Assembly: GCA_028285085.1 (NCBI GenBank)
Contig: JANQQI010000056.1
Location: forward strand, 1 to 42,432
Source: Saprospiraceae bacterium
GTDB lineage: Bacteria > Bacteroidota > Bacteroidia > Chitinophagales > Saprospiraceae
Reading direction: 5' to 3'
DNA length: 42,432 nucleotides
Part shown: in pieces, positions 9,084-17,988 of the stretch
Layout: every line of letters begins with the position of its first letter
Numbering within the stretch: position 1 is the first letter of the stretch
Translations under genes and position numbers: made by a program
Notes under the pieces: model-generated
Database searches by the model: none
What the model was told of the DNA's origin: nothing
Seen by the model: only the letters and a program-made list of their open reading frames with translations

Positions 9084-9114
9084 GTCACGTTTTTCTCCAG
9101 TCGGCTTTATAGGA
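9084..9114 (+). promoter_or_regulatory. Alternative sigma promoter motif, copy A
   Basis: GTCACGTTTTT (9084-9094), 11 bases, then TTTATAGGA (9106-9114). The same two blocks with the same spacing occur at 17513-17543 (minus) and 17927-17957 (plus). Read as a promoter this is GTCACG, 17 bp, TTATAGG, with a start near 9120, about 100 bases before the first T9SS cargo gene at 9218. No TAnnTTTG box lies between it and that gene. The likely reader is the sigma-like factor at 17989-18666 (inference). Confidence 0.7.
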
Positions 9115-9217
9115 GCAAAGTTTTTAAATACATCCGTCAGAATTGCGGCCGCACTTCTCCCGAGATGGAGCCTAAGCTTTCAAAATAATCAATCATCCTT
9201 TTCAAAATTGTTAGATT

Positions 9218-9841
9218 ATGCAACTCATCTTAACTCTTGCCTTATGTCTCAGTGGGGCGTTTTTGTTCGGCCAGTCTGTTTTTTTAGAACCCTTGGATTG
9301 CCATGGGCTAAAAGTCAGCGATTATCAAGCGGAAGATGGACAAAGACAAATCCTGCATCTAGAGAAAGAAATCATTCCTGGTGTTTGGCAGCAGGTTGAT
9401 TTCGTTACTGCAAAAACGACAAACTATTCTTTTACTCAACTGGCCCCCGGTACTTATCGCGTCACTGCCTTAGCAGAAGCGATTCGCCCAGGAAAAACAG
9501 ATCGCTATACCAAGACCAAGGTTGAGAATCATATTTCAAACGCGATCACAATTGGTTGTATCGATGAACGTGGTGAAGTCGTGGCTACTGATCTGATCGG
9601 ACAGGTTCGACTTACTCCTAATCCGGTACAAGATCGTTTGCTTATTCATTTTAGCCGTCACCCCAAAGCACCAGTCCAATATGAAATCATAAACCTCAAC
9701 GGAGAGAGCTTGTACGAGGGTACGATCCGAGGGCATCAGGCCGCGGTAGCAGTAGACGAGCTCACTAACGGCCTGTACTTCATTCGATTGTACAGCGGTC
9801 AAACCTTTAGCCACAGCGCCCGCTTTGTGGTCTCTAAGTAA
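9218..9841 (+). CDS. Small T9SS type A cargo protein
   Basis: 207 residues. A Sec signal peptide (MQLILTLALCLSGAFLFGQ) is followed by an approximately 100-residue domain I do not recognise (contains FTQLAPGTYRVTALAEA, a beta-sandwich-like strand pattern) and a C-terminal T9SS type A sorting domain starting at V-R-L-T-P-N-P-V-Q-D-R-L and ending G-L-Y-F-I-R-L-Y-S-G...F-V-V-S-K. The product is expected to cross the outer membrane through the type IX secretion system and be released or anchored at the surface. It is 30 bases upstream of another T9SS cargo gene and lies behind promoter motif copy A, so the two likely form one transcription unit ending at the hairpin at 12710. Confidence 0.8.
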   Translation: MQLILTLALCLSGAFLFGQSVFLEPLDCHGLKVSDYQAEDGQRQILHLEKEIIPGVWQQVDFVTAKTTNYSFTQLAPGTYRVTALAEAIRPGKTDRYTKTKVENHISNAITIGCIDERGEVVATDLIGQVRLTPNPVQDRLLIHFSRHPKAPVQYEIINLNGESLYEGTIRGHQAAVAVDELTNGLYFIRLYSGQTFSHSARFVVSK

Positions 9842-9871
9842 TCTCTTTCTCAATTCAAAAAGATCAACCTC

Positions 9872-12631
9872 ATGAAAAATATATTGTGTCTTATTTTATT
9901 TACCCTGAGCGCCCAACTTAGTTTTGCTCAATTGGGTACCGGCGATGGCCGCCCCGGTGATGATCGTCCTGAAGATCGACTCGTTCGTATGGACAAAAGT
10001 CCACTCCAAGCTTTCCAATCTACGACTGCCGGTGAGCATGAAGCCAAATTTGCGATTGACGATGATTATGAGTCAAATTCTTTGACGTACCAAGATCCAA
10101 TTTGTTGGTGGCGCACGGATTTTGGCGCCAATGTCGCTCTGCAAGGCATTAGCCTGGAAACTACTTTAACTAACTTCTACATTTTCACCTCTGAAGCCCC
10201 ATTCCAATCTTTCGCCATTGAAGAACTGATTCAAGATCCTTGGGTAGATTATTTTCACGTAACGGACGGTATCCTCCCAGAGACCATTATTCCCACTACT
10301 TTTCCGGTACGACACGTGAGTGTCATCTCCGTGAATCCGGTTAAAATCAAAATCAGAGAAATTGACTTCTGGATTGGTCCAGATGGAAGCGGTCCCGGTG
10401 TGGGTTTCGCTGAGGATTGTACTGACGGTATCGACAACGATGGAGATGGCCTAGTCGACTGTGAAGACTATCCCTGCGGTATCGGTTTTATGAATGTAAG
10501 TTATACCGAGCCGACCTGTCCAATTTGCGATGATGGCGAAATCTGTATTCAGGCGGGTAATGCCGATGAGGTCAGCTTAGATGGTGGTGAGACTTGGTTA
10601 CCTATCCAGATTGGTGTAAACTGTTTCGACAATTTACCTGAAGGCACCTACAACGTAATCGCACGCAAGTCTTCAACTGGTTGCACTAAAACATGGTCAG
10701 ATCCTATTATTTTAGAAGCACCGAGAGGTGAGAATGGTGATTGTGTAAATGGTGGCTTTGAAGAAGGATCATTCGAAGGCTGGACTGGTGGTTTGGGAGC
10801 TAACAACAATGGAACAATCGATATTAGTAACCAGGATTTTGACCTTAACAACCGCCATACCATCATCCCTAGCAGTGGTTTTCAAGATCCTTTTGCACCT
10901 GCTATTAATGGGGCATGGGGGGCTTTGGGTACTTACATTACTCGTCTGGGGAACAGCACAAGAGGATCCGAAGCGGAGCGTCTGACTTATTGTTTTACTG
11001 TAGATAGTGACAATGCGGATTTCCATTTCAACTATGCCGTGGTTTTGGAAGAACCAGGACATACTGGTCCTCCCCTATTCCGTTATAAAATCTACAATCA
11101 GTCGACGCCAAATGTCTCTATCGTAGAGAACGAAATTTCTTCCGAAGCGCCATTTCTGATTGTATCACCTTCAAATGCACACGTAGAGTATCAAGGCTGG
11201 ACCTGTGTTGAAGCGGATTTATCCAACTTGATCGGGGAAACAGTATGTGTAGAATTCATCACTGCAGATTGTAAAGATGGCGGGCATTTCGGTTATGCCT
11301 ACATTGATGGCCTCTGTACTCCAATCAGCGCACCTTCAGTCACTCTGGAAGCAAATGAAATCTATTGCGTCGGTCAAACCGTAGAGGTTACGGCAGCGGG
11401 TGCTGGTTATAATCAGTTTGAATGGCAAATATCGAAATTAGATGCTGATGGGCAAGAATACGAGACCGTAACACTTAGTCAAGCGGCGGATTTCAATACG
11501 ATGATTTCAGATTTAGTTGGAGAATACGAAGCGAACTCAAACTATACTTTAAGTTGTGATCAACAGGTCCGTGTCAAGTTTATCTCTGGCAATGGTTGCG
11601 CAAGTTCGGTAAGTAAACTTGATTTTAAAATTGTTTGCCCAGAGTACGATATCGATTATTGTGATAATGTCATTCACTGTAGCGGCAGCTTTTTGGAAGT
11701 ACCTATTTTGGGTGAAGTCGATTGCCCGGGTTGCACTTACCAATGGAGTCCACCGCAGTATTTAGATGATGAGACCGCTCAGTTTCCGGTTATTGAAACA
11801 GCTAATTGGGGCAATGCTTTGAATCGCACCTACTCCGTGACAGTAACTAGTCCAGAGGGTTGTCTTTATACAGACCAGGTTTATGTAGATGATGATAATG
11901 GGTATAAAGTCACATTAGAAGTGGAATCTACTTCTTGCTCTTACGTGGTCACCGCTACGATTACTTTCCTCGAGCCCATAGCGGACAACAATATTACCCT
12001 CGTCGGTACCGACCAGGAGGATAACGATGCCCCTGTCAATTTTACATTAACAGGGAGTTCTCCTACTGTCAAAGTATTCACTTCGGAAGTAATCGATCGC
12101 GATGCAGACTCCCGAGTTCGAGTAGATGTCGATGTCATTTACGATTCTTATGCTTGTGTCATCGGTACAAATTGTAGTACGACTAAGGTTGCCCCTACCG
12201 TTCCGGAAAGCGCTTACTCAACACCTTGGGCGATCACTTGGCCTAACATCTTTGCACCGCAAAGTCAAAACAATAATCAATGGCGCACTTTCATCTCGGG
12301 AATAGATGCTGCCAATTGTACAACCAATAGTATCAGCAGTGTGAGCTTCCTTAAGATTTCCATCTTCGACCGTTGGGGTAATCTGGTATTCCAAGAGTCC
12401 GAGTCTAAGCAGGGTTTGAATGGTTTGGATGGCTCAGGAATCGTTTGGGACGGTACTTTCAATGGCTCTTTTGTAGAAGCGGGAGTGTACGCGATTCTTA
12501 TCGAGGCAGAAAGCTGCTGGAGTGGTAGCCACCCTTGTCCGGCCTTCTGCCAAGGGAATAACGCCCCATTTGAAGAATGTCCAACGGAAAACTCTGTCAT
12601 CTTTTCTGCGGACGTAACGGTAGTCTACTAG
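9872..12631 (+). CDS. Large T9SS type B (gliding-associated C-terminal) surface protein
   Basis: 919 residues with a signal peptide ending S-F-A-Q. The N-terminal region resembles a discoidin-like/unknown domain. Around residues 180-200 is a DxDxDG calcium-type motif (D-G-I-D-N-D-G-D-G-L-V-D-C-E-D). Residues about 290-480 look like a jelly-roll domain (CVNGGFEEGSFEGW ... GHFGYAYIDGLC). Cysteine-rich Ig-like segments follow. The C-terminus (about 815-919) is the gliding motility-associated CHU_C/T9SS type B domain (ISIFDRWGNLVFQ, WDGTFNG, EAGVYAILIEAE). It is a large secreted or cell-surface protein, possibly an adhesin; no enzymatic motif is visible. Second gene of the two-gene cargo unit. 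Confidence 0.85.
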   Translation: MKNILCLILFTLSAQLSFAQLGTGDGRPGDDRPEDRLVRMDKSPLQAFQSTTAGEHEAKFAIDDDYESNSLTYQDPICWWRTDFGANVALQGISLETTLTNFYIFTSEAPFQSFAIEELIQDPWVDYFHVTDGILPETIIPTTFPVRHVSVISVNPVKIKIREIDFWIGPDGSGPGVGFAEDCTDGIDNDGDGLVDCEDYPCGIGFMNVSYTEPTCPICDDGEICIQAGNADEVSLDGGETWLPIQIGVNCFDNLPEGTYNVIARKSSTGCTKTWSDPIILEAPRGENGDCVNGGFEEGSFEGWTGGLGANNNGTIDISNQDFDLNNRHTIIPSSGFQDPFAPAINGAWGALGTYITRLGNSTRGSEAERLTYCFTVDSDNADFHFNYAVVLEEPGHTGPPLFRYKIYNQSTPNVSIVENEISSEAPFLIVSPSNAHVEYQGWTCVEADLSNLIGETVCVEFITADCKDGGHFGYAYIDGLCTPISAPSVTLEANEIYCVGQTVEVTAAGAGYNQFEWQISKLDADGQEYETVTLSQAADFNTMISDLVGEYEANSNYTLSCDQQVRVKFISGNGCASSVSKLDFKIVCPEYDIDYCDNVIHCSGSFLEVPILGEVDCPGCTYQWSPPQYLDDETAQFPVIETANWGNALNRTYSVTVTSPEGCLYTDQVYVDDDNGYKVTLEVESTSCSYVVTATITFLEPIADNNITLVGTDQEDNDAPVNFTLTGSSPTVKVFTSEVIDRDADSRVRVDVDVIYDSYACVIGTNCSTTKVAPTVPESAYSTPWAITWPNIFAPQSQNNNQWRTFISGIDAANCTTNSISSVSFLKISIFDRWGNLVFQESESKQGLNGLDGSGIVWDGTFNGSFVEAGVYAILIEAESCWSGSHPCPAFCQGNNAPFEECPTENSVIFSADVTVVY

Positions 12632-12709
12632 CCTTATTTCCCTGGGTAAAACAGCTTCACCAGCAGGAGAATAGGCAAGTGCAAAGTTTATAAAGCTATG
12701 CACATATTG

Positions 12710-12740
12710 GCCACCCCTTAACGGGGGTGGCTTTTTCTTT
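12710..12740 (+). terminator. Rho-independent terminator of the T9SS cargo pair
   Basis: Perfect 8-bp stem GCCACCCC / GGGGTGGC with a 6-base loop followed by TTTTTCTTT. It overlaps the last bases of the convergent CHAT gene. There is no T-run on the minus strand, so it serves the plus strand only. Confidence 0.85.
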
Positions 12741-15597
12741 ATGACTTAGCTCGCCGGCGCCAAACGGTTATTAAAAGGAGCACACCTAAACCGCCCAACC
12801 ACCAAGCCCATTGCCAACTACGGGCCGCAGTCAGTTCCATCGCATTAGGATCTCCGATGAGGATAAAATTGGACCAGTAGGCAGGCAAAGCCTGGCTCGG
12901 CGGAGCCGCCGCCAGATAGTCTTGCTTAGCAGCCCGCAAGGCCGCAGCCTTAGACATGCCTGCTTGCAGATTTTGGTAAAACGATAACAAAATATCCCGC
13001 GTCGATTTTTCTGCTGCCGGCCACTGACTGGCTACTATCGACGGGCAGCCGGCATAGGCAAAGCTGCGCGCCAAACTTCGGATGCCCTCTCCTTTGCTCA
13101 ACTTTCCAGCCGCGGTGTTGCACGCACTGAGCACAACCAAATCGGCTTGCAAATCAAGATTGTAAATTTCTAACGAACGGAGCAGAAAAGGATCCTTAGC
13201 TTTCCCACCGTGAAAGACCAGCGCAGTCTGCTCGGGAAATTGCTCGTTCATCAACGCATGCATCGATAAATGTAAAATCTGCGCTGCCCCGGCCTCGCCG
13301 ACAAAGTGAGCCAGCGTAGCGGCCGCCCCCAGACGCGTTTGGCCATCAAACAGCGCCGCCGAACGGAGCGTCTCTTCTTCCGAAAACTGCAAGCGACTCA
13401 GGCTTTGTCCATTCCAGCCCTCTTCGTCCAATCGTCCTAATGTCATTTCATCGTAAGCCAGTCCCACGCCATAAAAAGGAGCTACACTGCTTGCTAAAGT
13501 AGCGGAAGGAGCATCCGTCAGCAAGCGGGTACTGTATACATAAGATAGCATATAATTCTCCAGAAGATAGCCTTTGAGTCCTGCGGCTTGGCCATCGTTT
13601 TGATACTTCAGGGCTTCGAAGGGCACTTGATGGAGGACATTATCGGGAACCACAATTAGATGGTCAATTTCTGCATGTGCTTGCAAATGGGCGACGAGGG
13701 CCTCCGGGAAAAGTTGTTGATAGAGTTGAAAAGAAAGGTCCGTAAAATCAACCTGATTTTGCTCCAAATTTTGTCGAAACGCAATAAAATCTTGATCAAG
13801 ATCTTGTGTTTTGGGTTGACGTAAAAATAGGGTCGTATCCTGATCAATAAAAAAGATGAACAGCTCGTCGACACCGTAGAAATATTCTAACAATCCCTGA
13901 CCTGCTTGCAAAGAAGATCGAATCTCTGTAAAATCAGGCGGCCGCAAAAAGGCATAATTATCATTGTAGTATTGGGGATAAGTTCGAGCAATCTCATCCA
14001 ATAGTCGTTCCTTGGCACGTACTTGCTCGAAATAGGCTGAATATAGGCTATCACGCACCGACAATTGATTGATTTCAGCCTTTTGGATCGCCAAGGTTGT
14101 TGCTCTTAAGTCGGCATCTAATGCGGCACTTTGTTGTTGGATCGCCTCCGGCAATTGCTTTTGTGTACGCTGCGTCCGTATGCCTTCCAAAAGAATGATC
14201 GCTTTATTTCGCGCAACGAAGCGATAGGCATTATCCAGATATTGCTGGTTGTTTGTTTGCAGGAAAAGCTGGTGTGCGTTGGCAATGGCTCGCTCGTAAA
14301 TCTGCAGGCTTCGCGCAATCTGCGAAAACTTAGAGTCTGTAGCAAGAAAACGCTGTCGCAGTAAAACAATCAAGCTATCCGTTTTTAAATCAATGCGATG
14401 CGCATTTTCCAGCCAGCTTAAATCGCCTGTATTTTCGAAAATCTTTTGATAAAGGCGAGACTGTAGACCAAACAATCGAATCAAATCATTGCGATCCGAA
14501 ATAAAAGTACGCTGAATAGCGATTTGCTCGACGGCATCTCCCGACCAGGCAGGCATTAGAATTGAAATCGCCCGGTTGAAATAATCCCGTGCACGGTCCA
14601 ACTCCCCCATTTCCAGATAGAGTTCACCAATATTTTCGTATTCCGCGGCAATGGTAGGATGATTAGATTTATTGTAATGCTGTTGTTTTAAAACGAGTTG
14701 CTCTTCGTACAGTCCCAAAGCCTCAGAAAATCGACCTTGCCGCTTCCGAATGGCGGCCAAAACAGAGTTGTCGGTAATTCGGCCCTCGATCCATTCTAAT
14801 TCATCGGCCATCTTCAGGCCACGCTGCACATAGGTGGTTGCCAACTCCAGCTCATTCATTACGCCGTAGGTACGACCAATATTCTGGTAAATATTATGGA
14901 GTTCTACACTCGCTTCGGCCGTTTCACCGTAATAATCCACTGCTTGCAAAAGATCTGCTAAACCTTCTGCATAATTCTGCATCTCAACTTTAATCACACC
15001 TAACTCGCGGTAAACATTTGCCCGAATCGCCTTATCCGAAGGTTGGGTTAAAAGAAGAGCACGTTCCGAGTAGATTTGGGCCTGATACAGATCTGCTTTT
15101 TCTAATAAAAAATCGGCCACTTCTACGTATTTATCCGCCAGTCCCAGTGAATCGGCCACTGGAAGTTGATCATACATCGCTAAAGAACGTTCGAAGTATA
15201 TTCTGGCTTGCTCATCTTCAAATAAATACTTGTGGGCACTTGCTAGGTTATACAGCAAATTCGCATTTTTGGCGTGGACCACCCCGAAGTGTTCCTCACT
15301 TAACTGTAGTGCCGTTTCCCACTTCTCGATCGCCTGTCGTTCTTCATCCAGGTAATAATAACAAACCCCCGCTTTGCGCACGACTTCTAGTCGCAAAGAA
15401 TCACTCAACGGATAATCTGCTGCCAAAGTATCGAGTAGAGCAATCGCCGCTCGATAAGCTGGTCGTTCATCCTGATCCATTAAGGTCAGGGCTTCCTGAT
15501 ATAGCTTCATCGCATCTTGAGCTTGCCCACGATGAGTTAGAAAGATCAAAAAAATGCAGCAGAGGAGAGGCCTAAAAAAAGAATAGGAGCGCAACAT
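12739..15597 (-). CDS. Exported TPR-CHAT protease-like protein
   Basis: 952 residues. A Sec signal peptide (hydrophobic LLCCIFLIFL, cut after G-Q-A-Q) is followed by tetratricopeptide repeats over about residues 30-400, a helical linker, and a C-terminal CHAT domain (about 560-920). The CHAT His-Cys dyad is present: H780 in L-S-M-H-A and C826 in L-S-A-C-N-T-A-A-G. A single membrane helix near 926-945 (W-W-L-G-G-L-G-V-L-L-L-I) precedes a basic tail W-R-R-R-A-K-S, so the bulk should sit in the periplasm anchored in the inner membrane. CHAT proteins are caspase-like proteases; TPR-CHAT proteins include Csx29 of Craspase. Upstream on the same strand is the S8 protease gene, separated by a terminator-like hairpin. 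It lacks the GTCACG promoter motif. Target unknown. Confidence 0.9.
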   Translation of the reverse strand: MLRSYSFFRPLLCCIFLIFLTHRGQAQDAMKLYQEALTLMDQDERPAYRAAIALLDTLAADYPLSDSLRLEVVRKAGVCYYYLDEERQAIEKWETALQLSEEHFGVVHAKNANLLYNLASAHKYLFEDEQARIYFERSLAMYDQLPVADSLGLADKYVEVADFLLEKADLYQAQIYSERALLLTQPSDKAIRANVYRELGVIKVEMQNYAEGLADLLQAVDYYGETAEASVELHNIYQNIGRTYGVMNELELATTYVQRGLKMADELEWIEGRITDNSVLAAIRKRQGRFSEALGLYEEQLVLKQQHYNKSNHPTIAAEYENIGELYLEMGELDRARDYFNRAISILMPAWSGDAVEQIAIQRTFISDRNDLIRLFGLQSRLYQKIFENTGDLSWLENAHRIDLKTDSLIVLLRQRFLATDSKFSQIARSLQIYERAIANAHQLFLQTNNQQYLDNAYRFVARNKAIILLEGIRTQRTQKQLPEAIQQQSAALDADLRATTLAIQKAEINQLSVRDSLYSAYFEQVRAKERLLDEIARTYPQYYNDNYAFLRPPDFTEIRSSLQAGQGLLEYFYGVDELFIFFIDQDTTLFLRQPKTQDLDQDFIAFRQNLEQNQVDFTDLSFQLYQQLFPEALVAHLQAHAEIDHLIVVPDNVLHQVPFEALKYQNDGQAAGLKGYLLENYMLSYVYSTRLLTDAPSATLASSVAPFYGVGLAYDEMTLGRLDEEGWNGQSLSRLQFSEEETLRSAALFDGQTRLGAAATLAHFVGEAGAAQILHLSMHALMNEQFPEQTALVFHGGKAKDPFLLRSLEIYNLDLQADLVVLSACNTAAGKLSKGEGIRSLARSFAYAGCPSIVASQWPAAEKSTRDILLSFYQNLQAGMSKAAALRAAKQDYLAAAPPSQALPAYWSNFILIGDPNAMELTAARSWQWAWWLGGLGVLLLITVWRRRAKS

Positions 15598-15728
15598 AAA
15601 CGATCGATTAAGAAATGCTAATCGACCAATTTAGAGGATGTTTGATAGGAAGTCAAATTGAAAACCAAAAGATTATGCCTCAATTTGCAGCTTCAGTAGT
15701 GAATTAGGGTCAAAAAAATATAATATCT

Positions 15729-15766
15729 AAAAAATCAGGGCTATTCCCATTTGCTGGAAATAGCCC
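15729..15766 (-). terminator. Terminator-like hairpin between S8 and CHAT genes
   Basis: On the minus strand GGGCTATTTCC pairs with GGGAATAGCCC (one bulged base), followed by TGATTTTTT. It lies 40 bases after the S8 stop and about 130 bases before the CHAT start. It should end most S8 transcripts and allow at most partial read-through into the CHAT gene. Confidence 0.7.
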
Positions 15767-15805
15767 GATGTTCAGTCGCAAAATATGCTTAAAAAACTAT
15801 TTCTT

Positions 15806-17347
15806 TTATTCCTTTACCACGACGCGTGTATCTTCCCAGGTATCCGTCATCACGTGCAACATCAAGGCGCCTTTTGCCTCCACTTGCCGCAGATCGATAG
15901 CTACTCCGACGTCTCCTGCCTCAAGCTGTGCTTGTCCAGCAGCTAACTGCTGCCCCATAAGATTATAGATTTGCCATCGGAGCATTGCTGGCACCGTTTG
16001 TTCGGTTTGAATGAAGAGTTGATCCGTAAAAGGATTAGGACTAATTCTCCATTCGGAGGAGGTCATTACCTCCATATCTGCCTCACTATTTGTCCCGGCC
16101 AGAGAGCAGCTATTGGCCAATAGACGCTGCAATGCATTCGAAGCATTTAATACCCCACCGGTTACGGTGAAATCCTCTAGTTCTGTAACCAGAGTTGTCC
16201 CTTCGAGAAGTGCACATTTGATTGCCTCCGGATCAGCAATAGTTTGTCGGGTCGACATGCCAATCGCGACAGCACTGGTCAAGGCTGCAGCTTGAGATGT
16301 TCCTGACATCTGCTTGATCCCTCCTACTAAGTCTGGTCCTTCAACGCCTTCTCCAATAGTGGCCAAGTCGACATTGGTTTCTCCATAATTACTAAATATA
16401 CTTAAGTTTTCTGCACAGTCTACCGAAGCGACGCTCACGATATTATCCAAGCGGAAGCTAGCCGGAAAGGCACGCAAATCGGGGGCATCATTATCGTGAT
16501 GATCATTACCCGCCGAGGCGATGACTAAAACACCTTCAGCCGCTGCAGTCTGGATCGCAATTTCAAAAGGAACCGGCTCGTCCTCTGGTTCTGCGTAATA
16601 GGAAAAACACATCGTCGCAATTCGAATATCAGCTTGTAAGATCGATTCATCGAGTGCTAAAATGACATCAGAAATATAGCCATAGCCTTCGTCATCGTGG
16701 GTTTTACGAATATCATACTCAATTCTACTACTTGGATAAAAACTATTCGCGATGTAATTAACACCCGCAATGGATCCGGCAACGTGAGTACCATGGCCAT
16801 TATCATCAAGTACCGAAGCCGAAGCATCAACGTAACCTCTGCCAGTATAATTATCAATAGCGAATTGTCCCGTTGACCCAATTGTGGAGGAAATCCCGGT
16901 ATCAAAAATACCAATGCGCACGATCTCGGCGCCTAAGGCATTATCCAAATCGAACTGTCCTTGACAATCCGCAGGTTCTCGTCCAGTGCCTCGATTAAAC
17001 GGCTCTATGTTAGCAATGAAGTCATAATCACCACCGGTCACTTTCGATTTTTTCTTAGCTCGGTCGATTACCTCATTGATATCCGTGATCGTAATTAAAA
17101 ACCCGCCTTCATTAATTGTAAATGGAAAAAATTTCACTTCGCACAGATGTACATCCGATAATGGGCTCACCCAGACTTGTTCGGAATTCAATTCCAACAT
17201 CAAATCATCAATATACGTTTGTGCGGTCCCGGCGTCAAATACAAGCATGTAGCGATCGGGAGAATAAGGGCTTTGCGCATTTAACTGGTAAAATAATCCA
17301 ATAGAACAGAGGGCCATAAAAATGGCCAAGGTTGTTGTCTTTTTCAT
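15806..17347 (-). CDS. S8 (subtilisin-like) serine protease with T9SS tail
   Basis: 513 residues from the ATG at 17347 (M-K-K-T-T-T-L-A, a good signal peptide; the frame is open 10 codons further but that start would spoil the signal). A pro-region of about 110 residues precedes the catalytic domain. The full triad is visible: D149 in R-I-G-I-F-D-T-G, H185 in N-G-H-G-T-H-V-A-G and S351 in S-G-T-S-Q-A-A-A; the oxyanion Asn is in A-S-A-G-N-D. The last 80 residues are a T9SS type A sorting domain (W-R-I-S-P-N-P-F-T-D-Q-L ... R-V-V-V-K-E). It should be secreted to the surface or medium. Its promoter is probably the GTCACG motif at 17513-17543, which faces the sigma factor gene's own copy. Confidence 0.9.
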   Translation of the reverse strand: MKKTTTLAIFMALCSIGLFYQLNAQSPYSPDRYMLVFDAGTAQTYIDDLMLELNSEQVWVSPLSDVHLCEVKFFPFTINEGGFLITITDINEVIDRAKKKSKVTGGDYDFIANIEPFNRGTGREPADCQGQFDLDNALGAEIVRIGIFDTGISSTIGSTGQFAIDNYTGRGYVDASASVLDDNGHGTHVAGSIAGVNYIANSFYPSSRIEYDIRKTHDDEGYGYISDVILALDESILQADIRIATMCFSYYAEPEDEPVPFEIAIQTAAAEGVLVIASAGNDHHDNDAPDLRAFPASFRLDNIVSVASVDCAENLSIFSNYGETNVDLATIGEGVEGPDLVGGIKQMSGTSQAAALTSAVAIGMSTRQTIADPEAIKCALLEGTTLVTELEDFTVTGGVLNASNALQRLLANSCSLAGTNSEADMEVMTSSEWRISPNPFTDQLFIQTEQTVPAMLRWQIYNLMGQQLAAGQAQLEAGDVGVAIDLRQVEAKGALMLHVMTDTWEDTRVVVKE

Positions 17348-17512
17348 GATAATTCCGTTTTTGAAAGTGAAGGCCAAACAGTGAATCCATCGAGTAAATA
17401 ATATTTAATCTGCTGGTTTTCCTAATGCTGGAAAGAATGCTTAAGATTAAAATAAATACTCGCTCGCCTTGTTCACACTATGCTAACCTCAAGTTATTAT
17501 TAAAAAATCTGC

Positions 17513-17543
17513 CCCTATAAGACCTGACCTCAAAAAACGTGAC
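17513..17543 (-). promoter_or_regulatory. Alternative sigma promoter motif, copy B (S8 protease)
   Basis: On the minus strand: GTCACGTTTTT, 11 bases, CTTATAGGG. It is identical in both blocks and in spacing to copy C and nearly so to copy A. Initiation would be near 17507, leaving a leader of about 160 bases before the S8 protease start at 17347. Confidence 0.75.
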
Positions 17544-17926
17544 CTGTATATGAAAAAAAATTTAGCCCTTTTTAAAATTAAAAAAAGAAGGGGCACAGAA
17601 ACGGAAAGCCATGCCCCCAAGAAAAAGACAACGTGCACTTCACGCGCGATCCGTACATACATATGGTAAAAGTCTTTATTGTCAAAAATGTGACTAAAAA
17701 TTATCTTTTTCTCTCTTTCGCGGATTTCCTCCTAAAGATTTCAGCAGAACTCAGCTACAAGGATGCGTTAGCTAAGGTCTTGAAGTTGTTGCTAATTTAT
17801 TTCCAGGCTTTCTTGAGTCGAGACTAAGTACTCTTTAGTTAGTATAGTCAAAAAGCATTTTGCTTCGCATCTTTTGATTAGTTAGCTACCCTTTGGAGCT
17901 GTTTTTCCAAAAAAATGAAAAAAGAA

Positions 17927-17957
17927 GTCACGTTTTTCCAAAAACTGACTTATAGGG
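17927..17957 (+). promoter_or_regulatory. Alternative sigma promoter motif, copy C (sigma gene)
   Basis: GTCACGTTTTT (17927-17937), 11 bases, CTTATAGGG (17949-17957). The -10-like block ends 31 bases before the ATG of the sigma-like gene, which suits a short leader and suggests autoregulation. The spacer between GTCACG and TTATAGG is 17 bp. Confidence 0.75.
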
Positions 17958-17988
17958 TCGAATCTCCTTAGACTGTATTATTACAATT

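Larger units (their letters stand above)
17348..17988. other. Divergent control region between S8 protease and sigma genes
   Basis: 641 bases. It carries two inverted copies of one bipartite promoter motif (17513-17543 minus, 17927-17957 plus). Between them are AT-rich sequence, a weak 6-bp GGGGCA/TGCCCC hairpin (17590-17617) and a 64-codon ORF (17633-17827) with no convincing features. No TAnnTTTG box lies between either motif and its gene. Confidence 0.6.

Noticed and set aside
9064-9399. 111-codon plus-strand ORF spanning the promoter motif and the start of the T9SS cargo gene
   Set aside because: It overlaps the better-supported gene at 9218 (signal peptide and T9SS tail) in another frame and has no recognisable features.
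15018-15575. 185-codon ORF antisense to the CHAT gene
   Set aside because: The minus-strand TPR/signal-peptide coding is clear; this is a shadow frame.
17590-17617. GGGGCA/TGCCCC hairpin with a minus-strand T-run
   Set aside because: Only six base pairs with a 16-base loop and no gene ending there; too weak to call a terminator.
17633-17827. 64-codon ORF in the S8-sigma gap
   Set aside because: No homology signal, no ribosome site and AT-rich chance composition; it lies between two promoters.
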